This document shows positions 12,481 through 25,614 of a stretch of 64,000 bases of DNA, piece after piece. Made by a program: the position numbers and the translations under genes. Numbering within the stretch: position 1 is the first letter of the stretch; each line of letters starts with the position of its first letter. Where the stretch lies: positions 23,037,400 through 23,101,399 of the forward strand of contig CM049322.1 of NCBI GenBank assembly GCA_026874595.1, read 5' to 3'. A model generated the notes under the pieces. It was not told where the DNA came from. It worked only from the letters and a program-made list of their open reading frames with translations, and did no database searches. The stretch comes from Sipunculus nudus. Its lineage: Eukaryota; Annelida; Sipuncula; Golfingiida; Sipunculidae.

Positions 12481-13358
12481 TCACACATTTCCCCCAGAGG
12501 ACAGATGAAATATCTCAACCACCAATGGTTCCACCTCCTCAACGCGCACGCGCAGAAGCATACGTGTATGAGTTTCATTTAAGTCTCGAATATCGGCAAG
12601 CTTAGTGAGGATACGGGCGAACATGTTTGGATCTTCTTTGTAGTTGATGCGCAGGTATTCTTTGAGAACTTGCGCGTACTCTTCCTGGGCAGCGGAAATG
12701 GACTCTTTGTGAACAACCTGTGGGCGGTCTGGCGAAAACACAGTCAGCACAATCATTAACATTAACAGAATGTTGTCGCCCTTGGTAATACGTAGCACTG
12801 AACCCACAAAATCTTTATACTGGCTGAAGAAACGCATGTTATCTTCGTTTCCATACTGAAATACGTTTGAAGAGATGACGCACTTCTTGCCGGGATCGTA
12901 ACTCACGCTCCACGACTGACAACTCACGTCAAACAGCTTGGACGAGCGTAATATAAGAACCTCCAATACGGCTCCTTTGAGCAAAGCAATTTGGTCGGCT
13001 TGATCTAGTTTCTTAAATGCTTCAAGGTTCTTTGCCATCTTCACCAATCGCCGGACTGAGGCGTCGGCCATGTTTAAAAAATCTGCGTTGCTCGGGTTGG
13101 TCATTGGAAGCTTGTTTACTGGTGCGTCAAAGGAGTTTTTAAATGCCGCCATAATTTCCATGACGTGTTCTTTCACATGCCTTGGTAACCCTTCCAATGT
13201 GTCGGGGGCGACCACTGCTGCGAATTTATATGTGCGTGCATTAGAATTGTCATCCCCGCTGTTGGTATCCTCATCAGGGGCCGGGGCCACTGGAAGTCCT
13301 GCTCGACGCATTCGATTTTCTTCTATTTTACGACGTCGAACCTTCTTCTGTTCATCAT
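12481..13358 (-). CDS. Nuclear receptor coding exon 5 (hinge, entire ligand-binding domain, stop)
   Basis: Acceptor GTATCTTCAG then ATGATGAAC, phase 1 in. It runs to TGA at 12483-12481. Encodes residues 187-477: the basic hinge [12 protein letters not shown], an acidic linker, then a full LBD. The helix 3-5 signature is [20 protein letters not shown] (295-314). Helix 8 carries VFSPDRP (392-398), and the AF-2 core is LVVEIFHL (464-471). The whole LBD is in one 878-nt exon with no intron. The AF-2 glutamate (E467) is present, so ligand-dependent coactivator binding looks intact. Confidence 0.95.
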
Positions 13359-13505
13359 CTGAAGATACAAGTGTAGGTAGTTTGCATGAACAACCAAAGC
13401 TTAAAAAATAAAGAAATTAGCCACTAGATTTTACAGTGTTTTAAGTTTAAGAGTGCCTCAGACATTAATGTATCAAAATGTAATCATATTTCCACAACTA
13501 CATAA

Positions 13506-13558
<53 letters not shown>

Positions 13559-16500
13559 CGTTGATAAACTCTTTAATTAAAATTGCAAAGCGACTGTAAC
13601 ATTTCATGTGAATGGAAAATACAGTAAATAATGAAATTAACTCACTTAGAATCAAGTCTTTGCGCATACCAACAACGAAACACTTGTGCAGACGACATTT
13701 TTTACAGTATGACCTTGACTCGACTGTGACGTCACATTTACCCTCACATCGGCCTCTGATAGTCTGTACAATAAAACACACAAGTGTAAGATTAGTAGTA
13801 GCCATACCAACCAAAGGAAACACTTCAATATTTTCATTTAAAAAAATATATTAACATAACCATTACATTGAAAAAAGAACTAGTGATAACAATAAAAATT
13901 GCTAGATCATACATTCAAATGCACAGAATAGGATTACTGTAATATTTTTTAAAACAAAAGGTATTGATACATCTTCTGATGAATCAAATACTAGTTTATG
14001 ATAAAATTGGGTTCGGAAAAATTTTGTGGTGCATTCTGTGAAAGTTATAATACTGAATGACCACAAAAGTACTTTTCAATGTGATAAGGTCATTCCCGGC
14101 TTTCTCTCGTAGAATCACACATACTTTTATTGATATTTTTGCGTGAACAGTTTGTAGTTGTTAAGGCAATTTTATAATTGTTCGTGAAAACAGAGGATTG
14201 CTGAAAGTAAAGAATGTTCTATTGTGGTATAGCTACGGCTAGAGCAGAGTGCACCTTAACGGTAAAGAAATAACCCCAGGGTGCCAAGCTAAGTCATCTC
14301 GTGTGTGTGACCTCCACTGACTATAACAGCTCTACCACAAATTCATTGAAATAATGGAATACCTCTTATTCGGTTTCACTTCATATAAATCATCACAGTG
14401 TACTTGAAATCATACCTTTAGGCTCAAGGAAGAAGTTCCTTTTAAAAGAGTTTAAAAGAGAGTTTTTAAATGGCTGGTGTTTGCCTTTGAGGTATTTCTG
14501 TTAAAAGCTTTGCTAAATATCTCGTGGTTACCTTGAAGGCGTTTCGGCGGAAAAATGCCTTGCAGGACTCGCAGGTAATGGCGTTGAAGTTGTACCCTAG
14601 AGCCTTGTCGCCGCACACCAAACAAACCTTGTCTTTCGGGGGCCTGCAAATATCACACAAATACAATGAGAGCAAAAGTCAAACATACATGATTACATTA
14701 AAGAAGGGTCAGTGTTGTCGAAAGTAAAAGTCTAACATGAATATGATAACAATACAGCAGGCTGAATTCAAATTTATAATTTATTGGCTACAGAAAAGTT
14801 ACATATGGCGGTCCCTGATGGATACATAGTAATATTGAATAAAACAGTACATATTTTAACAGAGCTTGAATTTATAAAACAGGGAATAATGCAGTGCGGT
14901 ATTATAAGGACTATAAATAACATGTTTGATTCATTTACGTTTGATCAGTTTCCTTCACTTTTATTCTCTTCTCCGAAGTGAACCAGTCTTACCAGAAACA
15001 TGAACATTTCTGGAAAATGTATCATAGTTGGGAGGTTCGATTAATGGGTTATGTACACGGTGAAAAAGGTGCACAGGTACACTGAACCAGTGTTTGATCT
15101 GTGCGTGGTTTCTGCCAAACGTGCGGAGGTCTTATGAAAACCGCAAGAAAACCTCCATACAGGAAGGCTGCTTGAAGTGTGCAGAGGTCCGAAATTTATA
15201 GAGTGTTACCCTAGTACATTCCGGTTAAATTACAGACCAACTCTGCACTCTGTCGTGTTGTTCGTCAAGTTGTTTTTGTTAAAATGTATTTTTCAATTTA
15301 TCGAACAGAGTACATGGTTGATTAGGTTATTCTTGAAACTTGGTCTAACAGAATAGCCGTCATGCTTCACGTCTCGTTGTAACCAGTGAGGGCTATATGA
15401 TACATGTAAAGAGCATACCTATTAAGTGTAGTGGAGGTGGCATTCTGCCGGTCCAGGTCCGAGAACTTGTTGAAGCCCATGTCCATGTCTTCGTCCATGG
15501 CCTCTGACTTGACATCGACCGGGAAGTGAGGGAACTCCCCGGGTTGCTGCATGGACGTGGCACCGTGAGGGTACATCCCGCTCGAGGACGGCATCATCAC
15601 TTCGTCCACAGCTTCTGAGCTGGATGTGACCTGCGTCTGCGGCGGGCATTCATCCTGAAACAACAAGTCATGTCACAATACCACAAATACACAATACGGC
15701 CTGTTCTCAACCCCACGTCCTAACAAAAAGGAACAATTCTGAAATGCAAAAATACACTTGTAGTTTCACTTAAATATGGGTAGTTGTGTGAGGTCTGGTG
15801 TCTGTCACTGATTGATGGTGTTCTGCTGAGAATGATTTCGACTGGCAGTAGTAAGGACATTGGTCCAGAGAATTCCCGTCAGATGGCAGCGCAGTTGACT
15901 CGGACAATGGAGTGGTCAATAGTGAAATGTTCACGAGCAGCTGGTGTTTACTGGTATAAAACATGCTAGTTTTAGTAGCTGTGGATGTCACGGCGGCATA
16001 AATGGCGTATTAATGAACTTATGTTGTTACCGTGTGATGTCACATGTGCTGGTAAAAAAAATCTTTGCTGACGTTCCGCAAGTCTTTGGAAATCCATGTA
16101 TTTCCCAGGGATATTCAATAATTACCTGTATGAGAAACATGTTCGAGATTGAATGGTGTCAATTATACGTAAGAGTTCCCGATGCATATATGTGATTTTA
16201 TCACATTTCAATACTTATTTACATATCGAGTCACTCACAGTACTAATTTCCTTTATTTACTACATTTATTTCCTTTATAACATTAATGAGCCAATTATTC
16301 ACACCTGAAAAATAAAAACATGACAAGTACATTATCTGTAATGATCAACGTGCGCTGGTGCAGCCCTGCCTGAATAAACGTGCAGTCCACGAAGGACACT
16401 GCCAGGCGCTACATCACATTATTACTGCTCCAGAAAAACCAACGGAAAATTCCCTTTCCCCATATGCCGTGCCACTACTCATTGAGACGGAGGTGTTTGC

Positions 16501-19500
16501 CTGTGTAAAGTGCAGGGCCAGCCCGGGACTATATGTCGGTTCAAGGGACGGGAAACATAAATGACCACGGAGCATTTGACAAGTGAGAAGCCGGGTGAAC
16601 TGGGGTCAAGCGTATCAATACGGCATCGCGGCTCCCTGTGACCAGGCCATTAAGGTGAACACGCAGGCGCGCGTAGGAAAGGCCCTCTCTGGCCATTTGT
16701 CTCGAGGTCAACACTTAACATCGATTCTATAGTGGTTGTATTCAGAAATACGGCCCGGGGGGAATGCGGTCTCTACATTGAGTAACATTAAATTGTTCTC
16801 TCAGGAACCGACCGGCGCGAGAAGGCTTTCCCGGTATACGCCTTAGTACCATAAACACATCAGTTGTACTTGTGCTGAAAACGGGATACTGATTGTTCGA
16901 CTTATAGGGGTACCAATCGGTTATGTAGGGGATATTTTTTACGTTATTTTATATTGAAAAATTACTCGCCAGTCAATCAACCACCCTGCCTTGACAGAAA
17001 CGAGTTCGTTTTTGAGAAAACAATTTATTTCTGTCACCACAAACTGACTGAGGTGAGAGGGTCAAGGACACTTTGAAAAAGCGTTGATTGGTTGATGATA
17101 GTACTTGGTATAATAAAAACATCTTCAGTTAAAAGACGGAATTCTGTCACTCCTATAAACTTCTAAGTATACATTAAATGTTTTATTAAAATGTTTCATC
17201 CCCCTATTTCTGGAATCACATAATTTTCTGTCACTGGTTCCCAAATCTTTGTGGGACGGAGTGCACTAAATTTGAAAAGAAAAATTATGGTTTTGACCCC
17301 CTCAAATGTTACTGCAACGTCTAGGAAATTATTATGGAAGGAATATTTCATACCTTGCTTAGCTGAAACAATAAAAATGCCAAAAGTCCAAAGCATCTTT
17401 AAAGATGCTTAAGATGTACATCTACATCAAAACCCATTAGAAATACCTGTCTTTGTGCATCGGATAGTAATCTGAAAAAAGTTTCATATGATATATATAT
17501 ATAGATAAAACATGTATACATAAAATTGGGTTAACTTTTATCTTAGTTACAGTTTATATTATATCATAATACCAATTGTGTAGTGTCTGAGTGTTTGTTC
17601 TTTGATCACAAGGGCACGGTCATATTTAAAGGCGCCTAAAGGTTTCTTCCGGCTACAGCACTTTAGTCACGCTGCAGGATTTGTTGTAAAATTTAAGAAA
17701 GATGGGATAAATAATACTGGTGTTGATGACAATCCCGGCATCCCATCTAAATTCTCATTTCCAGGCTCCCGGTCAATCCCATATGGTGTAATAAAATACA
17801 ACCCACGACTAGGCAGGGTAATATTGTAAACTATCTCTGCCGTGAGTTTTCTTCATGTGTTATGCTTGGCATCATGCTCCCCAGGGAACTGTGTCAGATC
17901 TATTCCAGCAAAATCAAGCGTTCTTAGGACAATCTCGTGACTAGAAGAGCAAACAGAGAGAATCCCGCAAAACTCACAAAAATAGGAAACATCAATTTAA
18001 AATGCATAAAACATAATAATATATATTCATATTTCTTCGAAGGCCGATATAAACATTATTTATGATTTCTTATTTGATTCTCTGTTTTTTTTAACAAATC
18101 GGTGGCTTGGTAGTTCTCTTTATCATGGACAGTCATCCAGCTTTATTAAAAGCACATCCTATACCGCCTGTAAACTAAGGACCAATGGATCATGACAGTC
18201 AGCTGAATTTGTATGTATACGGACTGATTTATGAGCTTTTTAAAAATATTGGTCCTGTGATCAGTCTGACGCCAACCTGTCTTCCAAATCTGGATTTATC
18301 ATCCATGAACTAAAGAAGTGGGTCCTTTACCTTAATCTTTTATCTCATGACCCCGGAATCTTACTCAAGTCGTTGGCCATATATGTCAAGTTTGAAACAA
18401 TTATTTCCAACTTAACTGGTGTTATCATCAGGAAACTAATATGTGAATAGAATAAATGGCCATTGTGACCTTGACCTTTGATCTTGTGACCCCAAAACCA
18501 TATGTTTCTTCTACTATTGGTAGGTGAGCAATATCTGGAAGATGGAAGGTTAGGGATGAAAAGTTCGGCTTACAATACATCCACAATCGTTTTAAGAAGT
18601 GGGCCCGTTGACCTTGACCTTTGACCTCCTGACCTCAAAATCAAAATGGTCCTTACATTATTGGTGGGTCATATATAAGTCAAGATTGAAACCAATATGT
18701 CAATCCAAACTCCATCCGGAAACATATGTTTACAAATGACCCCTGTGACCTTGACCTTGTGACCCCAAATCAGGTTCTTCCCCTATTGGCAGGTCAGCTA
18801 TATGTGCAAAATGGAAGGTTTAGGATGAAGAGTTTGGCTTAAAATGCATCCACAATCTTTCTAAATGAGTAGTCCTGTGACTTTGACCTCTGGACCCCAA
18901 AATCAATAGTTCTTGCGTTAGAGGTGGGTCGTACATGTCAAGTTTGAAATCCATATGTCTATCCTAACAGGAGTTTTCATCAGAAAGCAAATTTGACGGA
19001 CATAAAGGAAGACAAACAGCCCATATTTAAATACACCATAAACATGGCAGAAATAATTATATCTTCTGTTCAACCATCAGGTGAAATAATGGTAGACACA
19101 TTTTGTAATTCACGTACATTTCTTCATTTTAAAGGGACTGGTGAACTGTATATAATTTAAACATGATATAAAAGTGCTCACCCTGACTTGAGTGTAACTA
19201 GAGAGTAAAACAACTGTCGACCACATTACTGTAAAGCATGTATTTTATTTTTTTTTCATTTTGTTCATGTGTCCTACAGAGAAGGCTACGAAGTTCTAGC
19301 AGATCCGACAGGCGGGTACTGAATGCTGGCCCCGGAAATCTTCAGGGTTCAAACAGCTGTGGCCTCAACTGGTTTTAAAATGTAGTCGAAAGGGAAATAT
19401 ACTGCGAACACCGGCCAGTCTGTCATGTTGACCAGACGCAACTCCTAAAACTAGGCACTCAATATCAACAAACAATCACAATGACAAGTATAGCCCTCTT

Positions 19501-22500
19501 TATGTACAGCATAGAGGGATGCCGTAACGGGCGCCATGACTTGCACCTGGGGCTTGTTTAGTCTGTCCAGCACTAGAATTTTGAACCAAGCACTGACCAA
19601 TACGTCTGTCAGGCGCGTCTTGTAAAGGCGACCTTACCGGCCTCCGTTCAGAATTATACTTCCAAAGAGTGGGGGAGAGAGAGAGATGGGGAGAGGATGA
19701 AAGTCAACATTCTAAGAGTACTTTCTCTACATATAAAACAAGGCATCACAAAAAACATGCGCCATAATTTTTGCTCTCTCTAACTTAACATCCCCATGTT
19801 TTGAGGAAATGTCACTTTTATTCAAGCAATCGCAATTACAAAAATTCCTTAAGGTTGTCATTTGTTTGGAGAAAAAGTAAACTTTTTATGCCCAATTGTA
19901 AGTCCTGCCGTTGGACAAATTAAAGCCTTGACATTTATTTTTGTTCCTAAACAGGCGCCTCGGGAGTAATCAGCCCGGGTCTGGAGGTAGTCTAGCCTTG
20001 TGAAAAGCCGCCGGTGGTTGTCTCTGTGACAGAGAGTACGGGCGTACCCTGGACAGCCTTAACGTAACAAATCACGGAAATAACATGCCCGTGATATCAA
20101 GTCTGATCTCCAGTTCCTGGTGTTCAACGATCGTTTAATATTGTCTATACACCGCTCCTTCTCATCAATCATGTGTTAATTAACCTTCTCTTCTTTTTTT
20201 CTTTGTACAAAGAAGATTCAGTCGTATCGTTCACTTTTGTTGGTTAGAAGTTCTTAAAATATGTATATTTTTCTCAAGGAATTAAACATTATTTTACAGA
20301 TTAATACCTAGTTATTGTAACCTGTAATATTAATCAACCATGAACAAGAGTTAGTTTTTTTAGCTCAGCTGACTGTAAGTCATCTGAGCTATAGCGATCA
20401 CTCTTTGTCCGTCGTCCGTCTGTCTGTCCGGAAAATCTCCTTGGAAACCAGAAATGAGGTCTCTGTTACCCATATCCTTCGAGCTATGGAACTCCAAAGT
20501 ACCCCCCTAAAAAGTCAAAAATTTCATACAAAAATTTCAATATCTCATTAACTACATCACTGATGGTCATGATGTTTGGCATATATATTAATCATGATAT
20601 GTTCCATTAGTTCCTGCAGACTGGTGGCGCCACCTGTATTTTTTCGATTTTTCACGAATTGTTTTCTCTATTTTTGAGACCTTCAAAAATGTGAACATCT
20701 GTTAACAAGGCACAAATCGTAAAGACTGGACCTAAAATCTTCATTCTTACACACTGAGAGACCTATGAAAAGTCTCCATGGAAACCAAAAATTAGGTCTC
20801 TGTTACCCATATCCTTCGAGCTAAGGAGCCCCAAAGTACCCCCCAGAATAGTCAAAAAATTCATACAAAAACTTCAATATCTCATTAACTACATCACTGG
20901 TGGTCATGATTTTTGGCATACATATTGATCATGAGATGTTTCATCAGTTTCTGCAGACTGGTGGCGCCACCGGTATTTTTTTATTCTTTACAAATTGTTT
21001 TCTCTATTTTTGAGACCTTTAAAAATGTGAACATCATTTAACAGGGCACAAATCGTAAAGACTTGACCTAGAATCTTCATTCTTAACACAGTGAGAGGTC
21101 TCCATGGAAACCTAAAATTAGGTCTCTGTTACCCATATCCTTTGAGCTATGGCACTCCAAAGTACAGCTCAGAATAATGGAAAATTTGATACAAAAGCTT
21201 AAGTATCTGAACAACTAATGCAGAGATCACCATAATTGTGTGCATGGATATTGATCATGGATTGTTTCATCAGTTTCTGCAGACTGGTGGCACCACCTGT
21301 ATATGTTCAGTTTTTTTTACGAATTTTTTTTCTCTATTTTTGAGACCTTTTAAGATGTGGTTATGTGTCAACAGGGTACAAATAGTAACAACTGGACCTA
21401 GAATCTTCATTCTTGTCATGCTAGGAGGCCCATGAAAAGTTTCTGTGGAAACCTGAAATTAGGTCTCTGTTTGCCATATCCTTCAAGCTATAGGACTCCG
21501 AAGTATCCTTCAGAATAATGGAAAATTTGATACAAAAGCTGAAGTATCTGAACAACTAATGCAGAGATCATCATGATTCTTTGCATGTATATTGACCATT
21601 AAGTATTTTTATTAGTTTCTGCAGACTGGTGGAGCCACCTGTATTTTTTTTAAGTTTACACAATTTTTCTCTATTTTTGAAATATATATAAATGAAGACA
21701 CAATCTTGGCCTGTTGGTTAATCTGTTTGATGCTTCAGTTGAATGGGTACATACTACGATTCAGATGATAAAATTTCCTTTTGCGAATCTCTTCCCAGTC
21801 AGCTGAGCGTCATTACCCATGGGTCACTTGTTATAAGTTTTGTTTACCTCCGGCTGACTTACAGCTTAGAACGGCCGTTATGATTTAAGTCGTACAGTTC
21901 GTTGTTAGAACAACTTTCATATCCGTTTTCGGTGTGGCTAGATATTACTCAGGTCTTGGTTACTCTCGCCAAAGTAGAAATTTATCCCTGATTATCATGA
22001 TGTGTCGTTCATTACCATCTCCCTAGAAGTGTATGCACGTCCTGGCCTCCTGCTTGTTCGAGCCAGATATATATATAATGTATGTAAAATGATGCAATCT
22101 CGCATTTATCAAGAATAGCAGACAACACTTTACACATACTTATATGAACGTATGATTATGTAAGTTATGGACATTTATATGACATATATACCTTTCTAAT
22201 GTTCACTTCTTTTATAAAATATATATTCATATAGTAGGTTCATGTATGTATATATGTGTGTACGTATGTATAATCAAGTGCAAGCAAAACCCCGTTAACT
22301 ATTTACTTGTGCTGCATATATATCAGCATCAGTAAATGACGTGTATTAATTTTGATGTTAACAGAGTGATGCTTTCAGAGAGGCGCCAGCGAATGACATT
22401 AAATTTACGCTGATGCGGGCAACCCGCATCGTCTGAACATACAGCTGCGTCGCTTGACGGATAATTTTAATAAGGCATTATTTTACCTGCACTCGTTTGA

Positions 22501-25500
22501 CACGACATTCTAATTTATTAAATATATAAATCCTTGCAATCAGAACAAAGATGCAACTTTGCGTTTTTCACTCTGTGTGGTTACCTGAATATACAGGTAT
22601 AACAAGCCCCCCGTACATCATAAATTTTACCTGCACTCGTTTGACATGATATTTAAATCGATTAAATATACATACAAGTCCCTGCAATCAGAACAAAATT
22701 GCAACTTTGCGTTTTTCACTCTGTGTGGTTACCTAAAAATACAGGAATGACATGCCCTGCCCCCCCCCCCCCCCCCCCCCGTATATCAAGCCCCGAGCCG
22801 TATAATACATGCAAGTCTGACCCATGACCCCCTGAACATTGTGCCATCCATGGGCGGATACTGGAATTTAGAATAGTGGGGGCTCAAACTGGAGGCCGCG
22901 AGGCGGGTGAGGAACTGGGAGAGGGTACCCTCTCCTATAGCTTGAAGGATATGGCAAACAGAGACCTAATTTCAGGTTTCCACAGGTGTGAAATTTTTTT
23001 TGAAAATTTAGGTTGTAATTGTGTAATCTTGGGTAGCTTAAATGCATTATAAAGCAAGGTCTTTCAAGACATACATTGTCACTGGAAGCGTGACGGTTTA
23101 CTTTTTATTCCCCCCCCCCCCGATTTTTTTAGGTTAGGTCGAAAAATCCGCCCCTGTCACCAGCCTGTTGTACATGTCGTGGGACATGCGCAAGATGAAG
23201 TTTAACGAGTGATGTCCCCGTGTGTAAACATTACATTATAATTTTTTTTTGGGGGGGGGGGGGGGCGCAAGTCCGCATAACTTATGAATTAAATGTTCAT
23301 TTCATAACATCATCCCGGTTTTACGGACATTGCATGTTTTCGTTTCATGTGAAAATGTGTTGGCATGACATGGTCTGTAGGCTGAATCTTGTCGCTGCTG
23401 GAATATTTAATAACGAAATCGCTAAGCATAAATGTCCCCTAATGTTTGCGGCTTCAGGATTTAATTTTGAAATCATTCTCATACTTTTCTATGATAAATG
23501 CAGGCGTAACCAGGTATATTTTTGCCGAAAAGCTGTTTCTGGAGGGCCTGGTCGTGCATTATGTCGCCTCGTAGGAATGAGAGGGATACATCAGATGATC
23601 AGCCCATATACATTGTACAGGGAGAATGTTTATAATCAAAATATGACCTGCCACAAAACAACAACAAAATAAAATACGGAAGTGGAAGTTCATACTGTCA
23701 GATTTTTTTAAAACACAAGTTCATATATTTGTAAACAGATAAAAATTCAGCTATGTTAACAAATAATACAAAAAATAAATTTTACGATTTAAAAATTGCA
23801 TTTTGGTCAATTTTTCAGTGTTTTGAATAAAGATATTTCAACATATATATTTCTGCATGTATTTACTTAGGTACAAAATTAGATTAAAGCCCCTGAGCAA
23901 CTTTTAAAACAATGACAGATTTTTTTATATATGAATGAAAATCGTCTGAGTCTAGCTTGTGGTTTGCCGGTACTAACGCACTGTAGTGACCCCAAATTTC
24001 CCCACAACATTAAGGCGCAGCCTATTCTATTCTGAACGGTTGGGGCTAGCCTTCGACTTAAGAGAATATTCCCATCAAGTACCTCTACAACTAAAAATAG
24101 TTATGACTGGTCCACACCATTACCGAAAGGCAATTATATGTGCTGATTGGTAGAGCTGTGTAATCCACGTCTGTTCCCCTCCAGCCCGAGGGCCTGAAAC
24201 AAAGACTGGGCGACATTGGGGACTATAGTGGCCAGTTCTGGGATGTGTTTGCGCCTGGTGTTCGGAATCTGGACCGTTATCGTGCAGAACTGGGTCGGCC
24301 GTCCTTGTGGCTACTGGCCAAAGCCGAGGTGTGGACAGCTCAAGACGAACAGCATGCCTCAAACCTGGCTCTCCACTTCCGGTCTCTGGCTGAAGCATCA
24401 AGCTTCATGTACACTTAGCTTTGCAGGATGGTTATTACGTTAAAGATTTTTAATAGGAAACGACTTTTAAATAAAACTTCAACATGTCAAAGTCCCTAAC
24501 GTCTTCTGTTGGTGTTTTCGTGTGTACAGTATATCTACATACCATTGCTGTTCATGAAGCTACTCAACGACTGTTTCAGGCTCCGAGAGAAAACCAGTGC
24601 GTCTTTCTGTTCCAGGCCAACAGGAGCTCGCATTTGAATAGAGCTGATCTATCCTACAATTCTCTCGTTCCTCATGGTCCATGCATTTGAATCAAAAGGC
24701 AAAAGCTGAAGGGAACTGATGTACAAGTTTCCACCTGTACAACTATTTATAGGAAGTATTCTTCATGCGTGACGTTATCCAGGTGTACACGGCCTGTACC
24801 TGGTCCAGACAGTCAGGACAGAAACAAACGAGAGGGGGCTGGTTAATTGTCTACAGTAAGTCGTCACGTGAACACAGGACAGTATCTATATCCACTCTCT
24901 TACTCTTATGCCATTTCCAACACTATGAACGAATCATCCGGGGTGAACAGCATCCCGTCCTGTCGTCTGTCCTCGCGCATAGATCTGAGTCTTTGTCACA
25001 AACCGTCAACTTGTTAATTCAAAATCATAGCATCTTCTACTCCTATAATATGTTCACATAATTACCTACTTATATAATATGACATATTTTAGATATATTT
25101 CTCGAGTTCAACATACATAAACTGATGACCGTCCCAATCTGACTGTATAATATTATTATACAATTATATTCCTCACGGTTATATATGCTCACTGGCAATT
25201 AAAGAGAAAAAAAAACAATAAAAATAGATAAATATATCCACACACATAAATATATATCAGGGTTTCTTTTTCACAGGGAGTACATCGGCTGGCCTCCGTA
25301 GTCAAATGGCCACCTCCATTGTGAAATTGTTCAATTATTTAACTTCCATTGCCAACTTCCAGTGTACAACCACTTAAAATTTATTCTGATAGAAATTATT
25401 CTAATAAAGTCGTTTTTATGTTTATCTTTATAACAAGTAAATAAGAAAAGTTCATTACAGTATATATATTTATGACATGTTTTCGACCTGCTTTTCATCC

Positions 25501-25566
25501 CTTGCGTGTTATTCCTCAAATTGCCATTTACCTCCGTTGTCAATTATGACTCGGGAGAAACCCTGA

Positions 25567-25614
<48 letters not shown>

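Noticed and set aside
23220-23672. 150-codon plus-strand ORF
   Set aside because: It starts across a poly-T/poly-G run, has Cys/Phe/Ile-rich noise-like composition, no domain, and no splice or poly(A) support.
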